Assembly: GCF_003545765.1 (NCBI RefSeq)
Contig: NZ_QXIO01000002.1
Span: 186,001-250,000, forward strand
DNA length: 64,000 bases
Direction: 5' to 3'
DNA from: Colwellia sp. RSH04
Lineage (GTDB): Bacteria > Pseudomonadota > Gammaproteobacteria > Enterobacterales > Alteromonadaceae
In this document: piece by piece, positions 18,048 to 29,577 of the stretch
Numbering within the stretch: position 1 is the stretch's first letter
Layout of the letters: each line of letters opens with the position of its first letter
Position numbers and translations under genes: made by a program
The notes under the pieces: model-generated
The model's input: the letters and a program-made list of their open reading frames with translations, nothing else
Told to the model about the DNA's origin: nothing
The model's database searches: none

Positions 18048-19553
18048 CTAAGATTGACTTTTATCAGCATTAGACTTTTCTAGCCTCTCTTCCCAAAACG
18101 TTGCATTGTCGATGCCAAGCGATTTAGGATCAAAGGTAAATTTTTCAACGCCTTCATTTTGCTGGCGTTCGTAATCTTTCAGTGCTTTAAGTGCAGGTTT
18201 AGACATAAAGAATATAATGATAATGCCAATAATATTCAGCCAAGCCATTAAACCAACACCAATATCGCCAATACCCCAAGCGATATTTGCTGCTTTAATT
18301 GTGCCGTAAAAAGTCGCACTGATAAGTACCGCTTTAAGAATAAAAATACCTGCAGGTAGCTTTAACGTTCGTTTTATATAGTAAACATTATTCTCAGCGA
18401 TAAAGTAATAAGCTAATAAGGTTGTAAACGCAAAGAAGAATAAAGCGATTGCAACAAAAGGTTTACCAATACCAGTAAATACACTATCAACGGCATATTG
18501 AGTGTACGCGGGACCATTCGTTATAACATCAGCTGCCAAGTTTTGAACAATAAAGGTTTCACCTGCGCCATGGACATTATAAGTACCTGTAATTAATATC
18601 ATAAATGCAGTTGCTGAACAGACGAAAAGTGTATCAATGTAAACGGAAAACGCTTGAACTAATCCTTGTTGTGCAGGATGTTCAACTTCTGCCGCCGCCG
18701 CCGCATGAGGCCCAGTACCTTGTCCAGCTTCGTTTGAGTAGACGCCACGTTTCACTCCCCAACCTATTGCAGCACCAATACCAGCCATCGGTGTAAATGC
18801 ATCACCAATAATTAGCATAACTACACGCGGAAGTTGATCAATATGCAAACCAATAATAACCATAGAAATCAGAATATAGGCTAATGCCATAAACGGTACA
18901 ACCACTTGTGTGAAGTGTGCAATGCGTTTTATGCCACCAAAAATGATGAAGCCGAGTAATAATACAATACCTGTTGCCGTATAAAGTTTTGCATAACTGA
19001 TTACGCCAAATGCAGTAGACATAACATCTTCACTACCAAATACTTGTTCAATTGCAGTACCAATAGTGTTTGATTGAACCATAGGTAACATAATACCTGT
19101 GGCTAGAATTGTCGCTATAGCAAAAATCCATGCATACCATTTCTGCCCCATGGCTTTTTCAATATAATACGCTGGACCACCATGGTATTTACCGTCATGT
19201 TCTTCTTTATAAATTTGAGCGTTAGTTGACTCTATATAAGCTGTTGCTGCACCAAAAAAGGCAACAACCCACATCCAAAATACTGCACCTGGCCCACCAA
19301 AGCCAATAGCAGCAGCAACACCAGCAATATTACCAGCACCGACACGACCAGATAAAGAAACGGCTAACGCTTGAAATGATGATATCCCCTGTTCTGAGCT
19401 TTTACCTGACATCAATAATCGCCACATTTCAGAAAAATGTCGTATCTGAACAAACCGCGTCACGACGGTAAAAAATAACCCAGCCCCTAAACATAAATAT
19501 ATCAGAGCAGAACTCCATATATACCCATTTAACGTATTTACAATCTCTTGCAC
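18048..19553 (-). CDS. Alanine/glycine:cation symporter (AGCS) family protein
   Basis: The 501-residue integral membrane protein has about eleven hydrophobic segments. The AGCS signatures are present: GAGLFFTVVTRFVQIRHF near the start, the GRVGAGNIAGVA loop (about 69-80) and GQGTGPHAAAAAEVEHP (about 278-294). Family members import alanine or glycine with sodium, which suits a marine host. Translation appears to start at GTG (19553), with GGGAG 7 bases upstream. The alanine dehydrogenase gene ald lies about 10 kb away, so alanine catabolism is a reasonable context, but the exact substrate is inferred. Confidence 0.92.
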   Translation of the reverse strand: MQEIVNTLNGYIWSSALIYLCLGAGLFFTVVTRFVQIRHFSEMWRLLMSGKSSEQGISSFQALAVSLSGRVGAGNIAGVAAAIGFGGPGAVFWMWVVAFFGAATAYIESTNAQIYKEEHDGKYHGGPAYYIEKAMGQKWYAWIFAIATILATGIMLPMVQSNTIGTAIEQVFGSEDVMSTAFGVISYAKLYTATGIVLLLGFIIFGGIKRIAHFTQVVVPFMALAYILISMVIIGLHIDQLPRVVMLIIGDAFTPMAGIGAAIGWGVKRGVYSNEAGQGTGPHAAAAAEVEHPAQQGLVQAFSVYIDTLFVCSATAFMILITGTYNVHGAGETFIVQNLAADVITNGPAYTQYAVDSVFTGIGKPFVAIALFFFAFTTLLAYYFIAENNVYYIKRTLKLPAGIFILKAVLISATFYGTIKAANIAWGIGDIGVGLMAWLNIIGIIIIFFMSKPALKALKDYERQQNEGVEKFTFDPKSLGIDNATFWEERLEKSNADKSQS

Positions 19554-19625
19554 AAATAACTCCCACTATCTTATATTTTTATTATTGTTGTTTACTTACA
19601 GTATGTTGACCTAAAGCGTAAACAA

Positions 19626-19665
19626 AAAAGCAACAGGTCTAACAAATTTAAAACCTATTGCTTTT
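19626..19665 (-). terminator. Intrinsic terminator after M14 peptidase gene
   Basis: AAAAGCAACAGGT and ACCTATTGCTTTT form a 13-base stem with one mismatch, followed by T residues on the minus strand. Confidence 0.8.
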
Positions 19666-19707
19666 ATCTTTTTATATCGCTTATTTAACTAAATAGCAAT
19701 GTAACGA

Positions 19708-20850
19708 TTAACGGAGTTCATCTACCATGTGATAGATACCTGTCAAAAAGTCTCGGCCAAGTAAACTGCTACGCGTATCAGACCAACCCACACTGTAATC
19801 AGGCAATAAGTCATTATCTTTAAATGGCATTTCAACAGTATATGCTAAACATTTAAATTGATTCCCTACCCAGTTAGTACCAACGGTTGGGTTAGCTTTA
19901 CCCGGCTCATCTTTATCATAGCCACGCTCATCTTGAAATTCTGGAGTTATCGCCACCAAAATTTCTTTAAACTTATCTTCAAGTGCTTTATGACGTTCAT
20001 CATAAGCGACAACACCTTCACAACCTGCAACAAAGTTAACTGGAAGCGCTTCATCGCCGTGGATATCTAAAAACATATCAACCCCTGTCTCTAGCATTTT
20101 TTCACGCACAAGAAAGACTTCAGGGCTTCGCTCCATAGTCGGTGTTAACCATTCACGGTTTAAATTTGCACCCACTGCATTTGTTCTTAAATGGCCACGA
20201 ACACTGCCATCAGGATTCATATTAGGCACAATATAAAAAACGGCTTTATTTAATAAGGCTCTAGCAACACCATCATCTTCATCAAGTAATCGGTCAATAA
20301 AACCTTCAATGAACCATTCAGCCATTGTTTCACCCGGGTGTTGACGAGCTGTTAACCAAATAACGCGTTTTCCTTCACCTTCTTCACCTATTTTCAATAG
20401 GCTCATATCTCTACCGTCTAGGGTTTGACCTAAAACCTGTAAACGACAATCTAACTGCAATTGAGCGCTATGTAATAAGTCTTGGTGTCTTTCGTAACTG
20501 TATGGAGAGAAGTAAGCAAAATATACAGAATCATATTCTGGTGTTAACGTAATTGTTAATTTTTCGCCGTCATACGAAGTAGGAACTCTGAACCAATGAT
20601 CACGATCGTATGATGCTACCGCTTGATAATCTTCCCATCCTTCAACATAAGCCGCTTTTCCAGCGTTATTTAAATGGATAACATGTTCTACTGCTTCATT
20701 ATCGGCGCTTATATCGGCTTGTAATTTAAAATGGAACCATTGAAAGAATTCAGATTGGTTATCGTGTTTGATTTCAAGTTGAATGTTATCTGGTGATGTC
20801 GCATCGATGACACGAATATTACCACTATCGAAGTTATCAGAAATTTGCAT
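19708..20850 (-). CDS. M14 zinc carboxypeptidase of the cytosolic carboxypeptidase (CCP) type
   Basis: The 380-residue protein has an N-terminal beta-rich domain (about 1-125) typical of bacterial CCP-like M14 proteins, then the catalytic domain. Zinc ligands are H171 and E174 (QHPGETMAEW) and H264 (DIHGDEALP). The general base is E340 in YTVEMPFKD. NMNPDGSVRGHLRTNAVG and NLNREW are also conserved. There is no signal peptide, so it is cytoplasmic. Eukaryotic relatives remove glutamates from tubulin; the bacterial substrate is unknown. It is a single-gene unit with its own terminator. Confidence 0.9.
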   Translation of the reverse strand: MQISDNFDSGNIRVIDATSPDNIQLEIKHDNQSEFFQWFHFKLQADISADNEAVEHVIHLNNAGKAAYVEGWEDYQAVASYDRDHWFRVPTSYDGEKLTITLTPEYDSVYFAYFSPYSYERHQDLLHSAQLQLDCRLQVLGQTLDGRDMSLLKIGEEGEGKRVIWLTARQHPGETMAEWFIEGFIDRLLDEDDGVARALLNKAVFYIVPNMNPDGSVRGHLRTNAVGANLNREWLTPTMERSPEVFLVREKMLETGVDMFLDIHGDEALPVNFVAGCEGVVAYDERHKALEDKFKEILVAITPEFQDERGYDKDEPGKANPTVGTNWVGNQFKCLAYTVEMPFKDNDLLPDYSVGWSDTRSSLLGRDFLTGIYHMVDELR

Positions 20851-20987
20851 GTTTTTACGTTCACAATGTTAATAATGAAAGTAATAGTGTACACAAACAC
20901 TGTATAGATCACTACAGCAACAGCTATTATATGCGCAGTGAAGTAACTTTATGGACAGTAAATATACAACGAAGAGTAAATATATAG

Positions 20988-21491
20988 TTACAGGGTTAAT
21001 GTTCGTAAATATAAGCCCAGTTCTGTACTGTACCCCAATGAACGCGCCGTGATTTTATTATTCATATCTAGTACGTAATAACTAGGATACGCAGTAATAG
21101 CATATTGTTGTTTTAATTGCTCTGTACCAAACACAACAGGAAAAGTTAATTGATGTTGGCTAATAAAATTATAGACAGCTTTTTCTGAGGAGAAATCTAA
21201 TGCGATTGCAATAACATCTATATGAGCATTATTTTCAAAAACAGACTGTAAATTACTAATACTTGCATGGCATATTTGGCACCAAGGTGCAAAAAAATAA
21301 AGTATTGTTGTTTTACCGCTAGCACTTACGGAGCGAAGCTCACCTGTTGTTGTTTGATATTTTATACCTTCCGCGACACTGTTATTTTCAATAACTGTAT
21401 CCTTAGAAAGCATACTCATCTCTCTTAATGAAGAAAGTAAAATAAAAGCCGTGATAAAAAATAAGCTTTGTAAAAATAAACTACGTAACAA
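20988..21491 (-). CDS. TlpA-like membrane-anchored thioredoxin-fold protein
   Basis: A thioredoxin fold with FFAPWCQICH (active-site CxxC) is followed by DVIAIALDFS and the cis-proline region ITAYPSYYVLD. A single N-terminal hydrophobic anchor places the domain in the periplasm, where TlpA/ResA-type proteins reduce or oxidise disulfides. The strong AAAGGAGG sits just before a TTG codon at 21491, so I prefer this start. An ATG at 21539 is in frame but has no such signal and would put polar residues before the anchor. The target is unknown. Confidence 0.82.
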   Translation of the reverse strand: MLRSLFLQSLFFITAFILLSSLREMSMLSKDTVIENNSVAEGIKYQTTTGELRSVSASGKTTILYFFAPWCQICHASISNLQSVFENNAHIDVIAIALDFSSEKAVYNFISQHQLTFPVVFGTEQLKQQYAITAYPSYYVLDMNNKITARSLGYSTELGLYLRTLTL

Positions 21492-21565
21492 AATAACCTC
21501 CTTTAAAGCATGCAAACACAAAGACCAAGTTATACGCATTTAAATTGCACAACTTTTACAGTAAA

Positions 21566-21597
21566 AAAAAGCCGGTAACATAGTTACCGGCTTTTGT
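21566..21597 (-). terminator. Intrinsic terminator after serS
   Basis: GCCGGTAAC (21571-21579) and GTTACCGGC (21583-21591), flanked by A and T runs. On the minus strand a run of eight T follows the stem. Confidence 0.92.
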
Positions 21598-21614
21598 TGC
21601 TTTAATAAAAATCA

Positions 21615-22901
<1,287 letters not shown>

Positions 22902-22930
22902 TCACGTAAATTATTTATTAATTTTAAAAG

Positions 22931-23332
22931 TTATTTAGCTAAGGTGGTGACAAGATATAAACCAAATCCTGCGGCAGCAATACACAAACTTACATTAAGC
23001 AGTATATTTAATGCAGCCTTAACTGCTTCACCTTGTTGTAAAAGAAGCAAGGTATCTAAAGAGAAGGTTGAAAAAGTGGTAAACGCACCTAAAAAACCTA
23101 TCCCTATTAATGTTCTGTGCACACTAATATCAAGTATTTCATGTTCGATTAACTGATAAAGCACACCCATTATAAACGAGCCCGTGATATTAACCAGCAA
23201 TGTAGCAAAAGGGAACCCCTTTCCTAGCCAATTTAACACTAATTGTGAAATATAAAACCTTAAGCTTGCTCCACATGCACCACCAAGTGCAACAAAGGCA
23301 TATAAAGTGAAGTTACTTATAGCGTTGCTCAT
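22931..23332 (-). CDS. crcB: Fluoride ion channel CrcB/Fluc
   Basis: CrcB forms dual-topology dimers that export fluoride. The 133-residue protein has four hydrophobic segments and the family motifs [22 protein letters not shown] ([15 protein letters not shown]) and [14 protein letters not shown] chose the ATG at 23332 because GAGGG lies 6 bases upstream; an in-frame ATG at 23344 lacks this. The start overlaps the end of rarA by 20 bases, so translation is probably coupled. No fluoride riboswitch is visible, which fits its position inside an operon. Confidence 0.93.
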   Translation of the reverse strand: MSNAISNFTLYAFVALGGACGASLRFYISQLVLNWLGKGFPFATLLVNITGSFIMGVLYQLIEHEILDISVHRTLIGIGFLGAFTTFSTFSLDTLLLLQQGEAVKAALNILLNVSLCIAAAGFGLYLVTTLAK

Positions 23333-24797
23333 TACTGCCCTCATCTAGCTGCTTCAAATAGTTTATTTTTTCTTTAAGTTGTTTTTCTAAGCCCCTATCT
23401 GTGGGTTGGTAAAACTGAGTGTATTCAGGATTACTTTGCGCTAGAGCTTCAGGAAAGTATTCTTCACCAGCGGCGTAAGCATTGGGTTCATCATGAGCAT
23501 AACGATACTCTTGACCATGACCTAAAGACTTGGTGATTTCACTGGTGGCATTTTTTAGGTGAGCAGGCACATCTAATTCACTGGTTTGTTTTGCTATAAC
23601 CAGTGCTTGTTTAAACGCGGTATAAACGGCATTACTTTTAGGAGCCAAAGCAAGATAAATTGCAGCTTGAGCAATCGCCCTTTCCCCTTCACTTGGACCG
23701 ACACGTTGAAAGGTATCCCATGCATTAATCGCTAGTTGCATTGCTCTTGGATCGGCATTACCAATATCTTCACTCGCGATAGCGAGTAAACGACGCGCAA
23801 CATAAAGCGGATCGCCACCCGCATTTAATATTCGTGCATACCAATAAAGGGCAGCATCTGGGCTTGAGCCCCTTACAGATTTATGAAAAGCACTGATTAA
23901 ATCGTAAAATGCATCGCCACCTTTATCATAAATAGCAATTTTACTGCCAGAAACTTGGCTTATTAACTCACTTGATAACGATATTTGCTTTTCAGCTTCA
24001 CTATCTTGTGTTTGACAAGTAATACTTGAAAGTAAACTGTCTAAACAGTTTTCTACCAAATTCAGTAATCGTCTTGCATCACCATCAGCTCTTTTAATAA
24101 GACTTTGTTTAGCGTCTTCTGATACGTTCAAGCAAACGTTTTGTTCATTTTGATAATAGTTTATGGCATTTAATAACACCGCTAACAATTCATCATGTGT
24201 TAACTTTTTTAATGTATAAACTCGTGCCCGAGATAAAATAGCGCGATTTAACTCAAACGCTGGGTTTTCAGTGGTTGCACCAATAAATATAATCGTTCCA
24301 TCTTCAATATGAGGAAGAAAGGCATCTTGTTGAGCTTTGTTAAAACGATGAACTTCATCAACAAATAGCACTGTTTTACGTTGTTTATTTGAGCTGCCTT
24401 CAGTAATGCGCTGTTTGGCATTATCTATAGCTAATCGAATATCCTTAATGCCCGAGGTAACCGCAGATATTCTTTCTATTGCTGCATTAGAATGTTGAGC
24501 AATAATTTCGGCTAACGTGGTTTTGCCAGTACCCGGTGGCCCCCAAAATATAAGAGAATGACAATGCCCTTGTTCTATACTTTGGCGTAACGGTGTTCCT
24601 TCTCCCAGAATATGCTGTTGGCCAATGTATTGTGATAGATTGATTGGCCGTAATTTCGCAGCAAGAGGTTGATAAATACTATTTGGAATAACCTGCTTCA
24701 CAGTAGAGCCTGTTGATGAAGAAAACTCTTCACCAAAATCTAAAGACTCTGTTATTTGTTGTTGATTGTCCGATTGACCGTTATCGCTTGTCTTCAA
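23313..24797 (-). CDS. rarA: Replication-associated recombination protein A (AAA+ ATPase)
   Basis: RarA (MgsA) is a clamp-loader-like AAA+ ATPase acting at stalled replication forks. [21 protein letters not shown] leads into Walker [10 protein letters not shown] (about 86-94) and Walker [10 protein letters not shown] (about 144-152), followed by the C-terminal oligomerisation domain. The frame appears to start at TTG (24797) with AAGG about 8 bases upstream; no ATG exists before the conserved core. That makes an N-terminal extension of about 25 residues compared with E. coli. It overlaps lolA by 17 bases and crcB by 20. Confidence 0.95.
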   Translation of the reverse strand: MKTSDNGQSDNQQQITESLDFGEEFSSSTGSTVKQVIPNSIYQPLAAKLRPINLSQYIGQQHILGEGTPLRQSIEQGHCHSLIFWGPPGTGKTTLAEIIAQHSNAAIERISAVTSGIKDIRLAIDNAKQRITEGSSNKQRKTVLFVDEVHRFNKAQQDAFLPHIEDGTIIFIGATTENPAFELNRAILSRARVYTLKKLTHDELLAVLLNAINYYQNEQNVCLNVSEDAKQSLIKRADGDARRLLNLVENCLDSLLSSITCQTQDSEAEKQISLSSELISQVSGSKIAIYDKGGDAFYDLISAFHKSVRGSSPDAALYWYARILNAGGDPLYVARRLLAIASEDIGNADPRAMQLAINAWDTFQRVGPSEGERAIAQAAIYLALAPKSNAVYTAFKQALVIAKQTSELDVPAHLKNATSEITKSLGHGQEYRYAHDEPNAYAAGEEYFPEALAQSNPEYTQFYQPTDRGLEKQLKEKINYLKQLDEGSNEQRYK

Positions 24798-25464
24798 GTC
24801 TCACACCTTCTGGCAATGTAAACGTGAACAAGTTGGCTTTAGGTTTAGTAGACATATCATAATCAGATAAAATTATTTCACTGATTTGTCCCGTTGCATC
24901 TTCAAAAGAAAACCTAGAAAGCGCTTTACCGTTAAATGTTAACGTTAACGTTTTAACCTGACTATTTTCTTGTCGAGACTTAACTAAATAACTCTCTTTA
25001 ATGATGTCACCTTTAGCATCTTTTAATTCTGATACATCATATTGCTGCCATAATGCTTCATCATTATTCGTTAACAATAAGATTGGCGTATTTTTGATTG
25101 CAGCATCTAAACTGTATGCAGTGGCTTGTTCAATAAACGGGTCGTAAAACCATAACGTTAAGCCATCACTTACAATGAGAGTTTCATCAGGCTCTGTCGT
25201 TTCCCAGTACACGAGGCTCGGTTTACTAATGGATATTTTACCAACACCCGTTTGTAATAGCTCGCCGTCTACACTGTTAATATTTTGCTTAAATGAAGCA
25301 GAAAAATAATCAACACTAGCTAATTTAGTCATTAATGCTTGCTTAGTTGAATTATTGGTTACCGTAGTCGATGCAACGTGCTGTTCTGCTATTACAGGAA
25401 AGTTCAGGGTTAATGGTAAGGTTACTGATAAAAGACTTGCGCTAAAATATTGGGAAATTTTCAT
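24781..25464 (-). CDS. lolA: Outer-membrane lipoprotein carrier protein
   Basis: LolA ferries lipoproteins released by LolCDE across the periplasm to LolB. A signal peptide covers residues 1-26 ([12 protein letters not shown]... ending in VIAE). The beta-barrel domain shows [29 protein letters not shown] and [11 protein letters not shown], all LolA-like. The 227-residue length is slightly above average. It lies between ftsK and rarA, the same order as in E. coli. Confidence 0.94.
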   Translation of the reverse strand: MKISQYFSASLLSVTLPLTLNFPVIAEQHVASTTVTNNSTKQALMTKLASVDYFSASFKQNINSVDGELLQTGVGKISISKPSLVYWETTEPDETLIVSDGLTLWFYDPFIEQATAYSLDAAIKNTPILLLTNNDEALWQQYDVSELKDAKGDIIKESYLVKSRQENSQVKTLTLTFNGKALSRFSFEDATGQISEIILSDYDMSTKPKANLFTFTLPEGVRLEDKR

Positions 25465-25574
25465 AGGCGTACTTGATAAACTCGTAAATTATAATACTAA
25501 GGTAAATAAATAACACTGAACAGCAGCTGAATAAAACGATCTGTTAAACATCACTGCTCAGTCTTTACTATCTG

Positions 25575-28127
25575 TTAAAAATCTTTAATAGGAGGTGGCG
25601 CTAAAACTTCACGAGCACCATTATGACCAGGTTGAGAAACAACACCTTGCATTTCCATTTGTTCTACAATTCGTGCTGCACGGTTGTATCCTATTCTAAA
25701 TTTGCGTTGCACACTTGAAATTGACACACGACGTGTTTCAGTAACAAACGATATTGCTTCATCATAAAGCGTATCTAACTCCTCTTCTTCTGCTCCCTCT
25801 GCTTGTTCTCCGGGTAGTAAAATATCTTGCTCATTCTCACCAGAAAGTATTTCTTCAACATAGTTAGGTTCACCGCGGTTCTTCCAGTCTTTTACCACAG
25901 CATGAACTTCATGATCGTCAATAAAAGCACCATGAACACGGGTAGGAACACCAGTACCTGGTGGTAGGTATAACATATCACCCATACCTAATAATTGCTC
26001 AGCGCCTTGTTGATCAAGTATTGTTCTCGAGTTTAATCCAGATGAAACCTGAAATGCCATTCTGGTAGGAATGTTTGCTTTAATTAAACCCGTGATAACA
26101 TCTACAGAAGGTCGTTGTGTTGCGAGTACTAAATGAATACCAGCAGCACGGGCTTTTTGGGCAATTCGAGCAATCAGCTCTTCGACTTTTTTGCCCACTA
26201 TCATCATCATATCAGCAAATTCATCAACAATAACAACAATACTTGGCAGTTTCTCTAGTACTGGGGCTGTTTGATCTAACCCATCACTTGGTTGCCATAG
26301 CGGGTCGATAATCGGCTCGCCCTTAGCGTTCGCTTCGAATATTTTCTTGTTGTAGCCTTTTAAGTTTCTAACACCTACAGCAGACATGACTTTATAACGA
26401 CGTTCCATCTCACCAACACACCAGCGTAAAGCGTTAGCTGCATCTTTCATATCGGTAACCACTTCAGCTAATAGATGCGGAATGCCCTCATAAACACTTA
26501 GCTCAAGCATTTTCGGGTCAATCATTATCATGCGTACATCTTCAGGCGTAGACTTATACAGCAAACTAACAATCATGGTATTTACACCAACAGATTTACC
26601 AGAGCCTGTAGTACCAGCGACTAATAAATGAGGCATTTTACCTAAATCAACCACAACGGGTTCGCCAGCAATATCTTTACCTAATACCATGGTTAAAGCT
26701 GAATTTGATTCTTCAAAGGCAGGACACGCAATAACTTCGCTTAGGCGGACTATTTCACGATGTTTATTGGGTAATTCTAACCCAATAACAGATTTACCAG
26801 GAATGACTTCAACAACACGGACACTAATTGCTGACAGTGCTCTTGCTAAATCTTTTGATAAACTAGTAATTTTGCTAACTTTAACACCGGGTGCTAAGTC
26901 TAGTTCAAATCGGGTAATAACAGGCCCAGGATACACAGACACAACTTGCGCTTTAACACCAAAATCTAATAGCTTAGCTTCTACCAGTCGGCTAACTTGG
27001 TCTAACTCTTCTTGGTTTACTGGATTCTGTGCTTTATCTGGTCTATCGAGTAAGTCAATCGATGGCATACCTTTGAAAATTTCTTCATCGGCAACGAGAT
27101 TTACTTGACCATTGTCAGCCACAAGATTGGCATTGACTTGTGATACTGGAGCCTCTGGTTTGTATGGCTGTGCATCATCAGCAATATCGGGTTTATCAAT
27201 ATTTGCAAAAGCGGCGGTTATTTCACCTTCACTGACATGCTCTTGAACATTAATAGTTAATGGTTCAGATAATAACTCATCGATATCAACAAACGGCTCA
27301 TGTTCAGCATCGTTAGCCAAATGTTTTTGAATACTTGGTTTTTCAACTAACTCATCAGTCGTAAGGCTTTCTTTATTTGATTCAGTCTCTTTATGTATTA
27401 ACGCCTTATCGATATCTTCATCTGTCTCAACTTGAGAGCTTATTGAACTATTATCTTTGTCTTCTGCTGCTGTGCCAAAATGTGTTTGTAACCATTTTGG
27501 AAAGTGAAATAAAGCAATACAACCTGCAATAGTATATTGACCTACTGCATCAATAAACTTGATCCAAGAAAATCCAGTTAATAATACAAAGCCTGCGCAA
27601 GTAAACAGTAAAAATATTAATGTGCTACCAACAAATGAAAAGTAAGGTAATAATGTATTACTCAGTACATCCCCAAAAATTCCGCCCGCCGAAAAATAAA
27701 AAATGTCATCAAAGTTCATACTCGCAATCGACGTGATGCCAAGATAAAACATAAAAAAACCAATCAGCTTTAAACCCAATGTTAAATAGTCTAATTCCAT
27801 GAGTTGATGGAACTTTTGAAATAATAACCAACCAACAATGGCAACAACAAATGGTAAGGTATAGGCAATGAAGCCGAAAAGATTCAGTAATAAATCCGAA
27901 AAATAAGCACCAACAGCACCACCTAAATTTCTTACTGGTGTTTGATAGCCTGTTTGAGCCCAGCCGGGATCCGCTGGATCAAAACTAAACAGTGCTAACA
28001 TTAAAAACATCGCAAAAACGCTAAAAAATAACAAGCCCGCTTCTAAAAGTCGTTGCACACCTGTTAATTGTTTATTGCTTTCTTCGTTTGAAGATTCATC
28101 CATATTATTTATAAATTCTGACGACAA
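25575..28127 (-). CDS. ftsK: DNA translocase FtsK
   Basis: FtsK anchors at the septum and pumps DNA to resolve chromosome dimers with XerCD at dif. There are four or five membrane segments in residues 25-205. A polar linker (about 215-370) is much shorter than in the 1329-residue E. coli protein. The RecA-like motor has Walker A GTTGSGKS at 505-512 and Walker [14 protein letters not shown] winged-helix gamma domain at the end (about 785-845) would read KOPS polarity sites. The total of 850 residues is typical of short-linker FtsK. Confidence 0.96.
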   Translation of the reverse strand: MSSEFINNMDESSNEESNKQLTGVQRLLEAGLLFFSVFAMFLMLALFSFDPADPGWAQTGYQTPVRNLGGAVGAYFSDLLLNLFGFIAYTLPFVVAIVGWLLFQKFHQLMELDYLTLGLKLIGFFMFYLGITSIASMNFDDIFYFSAGGIFGDVLSNTLLPYFSFVGSTLIFLLFTCAGFVLLTGFSWIKFIDAVGQYTIAGCIALFHFPKWLQTHFGTAAEDKDNSSISSQVETDEDIDKALIHKETESNKESLTTDELVEKPSIQKHLANDAEHEPFVDIDELLSEPLTINVQEHVSEGEITAAFANIDKPDIADDAQPYKPEAPVSQVNANLVADNGQVNLVADEEIFKGMPSIDLLDRPDKAQNPVNQEELDQVSRLVEAKLLDFGVKAQVVSVYPGPVITRFELDLAPGVKVSKITSLSKDLARALSAISVRVVEVIPGKSVIGLELPNKHREIVRLSEVIACPAFEESNSALTMVLGKDIAGEPVVVDLGKMPHLLVAGTTGSGKSVGVNTMIVSLLYKSTPEDVRMIMIDPKMLELSVYEGIPHLLAEVVTDMKDAANALRWCVGEMERRYKVMSAVGVRNLKGYNKKIFEANAKGEPIIDPLWQPSDGLDQTAPVLEKLPSIVVIVDEFADMMMIVGKKVEELIARIAQKARAAGIHLVLATQRPSVDVITGLIKANIPTRMAFQVSSGLNSRTILDQQGAEQLLGMGDMLYLPPGTGVPTRVHGAFIDDHEVHAVVKDWKNRGEPNYVEEILSGENEQDILLPGEQAEGAEEEELDTLYDEAISFVTETRRVSISSVQRKFRIGYNRAARIVEQMEMQGVVSQPGHNGAREVLAPPPIKDF

Positions 28128-28343
28128 TTAAACGTACCGTGGGAAATAGTCATTATGATATGAGCTAAAATAGCAAATTATCGACTAAGTTAAAAATACT
28201 TTCCTATGTAAACTTATCAAAACTATTTTTAATAAAGAAAGTAAAAGAAACAATTACTAAGTTAAAGAAGATACTGGCTTTGTCATGATTATCTGGTAGA
28301 TTTATTTATGTACATCATATTTATGTCAATACAGGAGTGGATA

Positions 28344-28889
28344 ATGGCATTTGAAGTTACCTTTGAATTAAAAGAAACAGATCTAGAACATTTTAGAGAT
28401 GTAATGAGAAAAGCTCAGTCAGAAGCATCGAAATTGTCTGAGAAAGACATCTTAGCGCATGCTAAAAGCCTAAGCTTAGATGTAAAAGATAATGTACCTG
28501 AATTTGTAAGGCTTCGTTTAGCCAAGTTAGAGATTCTTGTCGCAATGATTGAAGACAGTGAATGGCAGATTCCAGAACCAGAAAGATCAGATGTTATCAG
28601 TGCCCTAGCCTACTTTAGTGATCCTGAAGATTTAGTTGCTGATCATATTCCTGTGTTAGGCTTTTTAGATGACGCCATTATGATTGAACTTGTTGCTGAA
28701 GAATTACAACCTGATATCGAAGCTTATGAAGAGTTTTGTCAATACAGAGAGAGAGAAAAAGACAGAGCGGGTGACACCACAATAACTCGTGAAGATTGGT
28801 TAGACTCAAAACGTCGTGAATTACATAGCCGTATTCGACATAGAAGAAGTAGTCGCCGAAGTGGTGGTTCTTTTAGATCTATTTTCTAA
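28344..28889 (+). CDS. YkvA/DUF1232 domain protein
   Basis: The 181-residue protein contains a DUF1232 segment (about 92-130: ISALAYFSDPEDLVADHIPVLGFLDDA) and a very basic Arg/Ser-rich tail (RHRRSSRRSGG). The ATG at 28344 has AGGAG 8 bases upstream; an in-frame ATG at 28308 would add 12 unlikely residues. DUF1232 proteins have no firmly known role. The gene is divergent from ftsK and convergent with lrp. Confidence 0.8.
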   Translation: MAFEVTFELKETDLEHFRDVMRKAQSEASKLSEKDILAHAKSLSLDVKDNVPEFVRLRLAKLEILVAMIEDSEWQIPEPERSDVISALAYFSDPEDLVADHIPVLGFLDDAIMIELVAEELQPDIEAYEEFCQYREREKDRAGDTTITREDWLDSKRRELHSRIRHRRSSRRSGGSFRSIF

Positions 28890-28900
28890 ATAAAATATAA

Positions 28901-28925
28901 AAAAGAGCTTTAGTAGCTCTTTTTA
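28901..28925. terminator. Intrinsic terminator between DUF1232 gene and lrp
   Basis: AAAAGAGCT and AGCTCTTTTT form a 9-base stem with a 5-base loop between convergent genes. It can serve both. Confidence 0.85.
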
Positions 28926-28938
28926 TATCTCTTAATGC

Positions 28939-29421
28939 CTATCGTTTAATTGGTAACAAATTTGTTGATTTTATTTCATCCATGACTACATAGGTTCTAC
29001 TTTCACTCACTGCTGGTAATCGTAATAACGTATCTCCAAGCAATTCTCGGTAGGCCAACATATCTTTTACCCGTGTTTTTAACAGAAAATCAAAATCTCC
29101 CGATACCAAGTGACATTCTTGGATAACATCAAGTTCATGCACCGCTTTCGCAAAGTCATCAAACACATCAGGGCTTGTTTTAGTTAAAGTAATTTCAACA
29201 AGTACTAATAAGGCAGCATCAAGTTTCATTGGGTTTAACATTGCTTTATAACCTAAAATATACTGTTCTTTTTCTAACCTTTTCACTCTTTCTAAACACG
29301 GCGTTGGACTGAGCCCTACCCGTTTAGATAACTCAACATTAGATAACCGACCATTTCTTTGAAGTTCGTCTAAGATATTTTTATCTATCCTATCTAGACT
29401 TTTATTAGAGTAATTACTCAT
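28939..29421 (-). CDS. lrp: Leucine-responsive regulatory protein
   Basis: The 160-residue protein is close to E. coli Lrp throughout. The helix-turn-helix is at about residues 26-48 (RLSNVELSKRVGLSPTPCLE), and the C-terminal RAM/AsnC effector domain contains ECHLVSGDFDFLLKTRV. Lrp is a global regulator sensing leucine or alanine. It sits next to ftsK as in E. coli, but is divergent from alanine dehydrogenase here. A 21-base inverted repeat in the shared intergenic region is a candidate binding site, which would imply control of ald and itself. Confidence 0.95.
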   Translation of the reverse strand: MSNYSNKSLDRIDKNILDELQRNGRLSNVELSKRVGLSPTPCLERVKRLEKEQYILGYKAMLNPMKLDAALLVLVEITLTKTSPDVFDDFAKAVHELDVIQECHLVSGDFDFLLKTRVKDMLAYRELLGDTLLRLPAVSESRTYVVMDEIKSTNLLPIKR

Positions 29422-29473
29422 TTATATAAAACCATTTAAATCATTTTTAATAGCATTATATATCGAGTTATCC

Positions 29474-29494
29474 AGAATAACGACAGGTTATTCT
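29474..29494. promoter_or_regulatory. Inverted repeat in lrp-ald intergenic region (candidate Lrp site)
   Basis: AGAATAAC (29474-29481), 5 bases, then GTTATTCT (29487-29494) form a perfect 8-base palindrome arm pair. The sequence resembles the loose Lrp consensus YAGHAWATTWTDCTR. A -10-like TATACT follows at 29508-29513 in the ald direction. Assignment to Lrp is inference from its position. Confidence 0.5.
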
Positions 29495-29577
29495 ATAAAA
29501 ATGTCATTATACTAGTCGCAAATATTACAACACGCGTTGCATAAAAATAACGCAATAATAAGTAGAGTGAGAAAAAT

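Noticed and set aside
19554-19707. Glycine riboswitch ahead of the AGCS symporter
   Set aside because: No glycine aptamer consensus is visible; the inverted repeat there is a terminator for the upstream M14 gene.
26689-27108. 139-codon frame opposite ftsK
   Set aside because: Antisense to the conserved FtsK core; composition is typical of a shadow.
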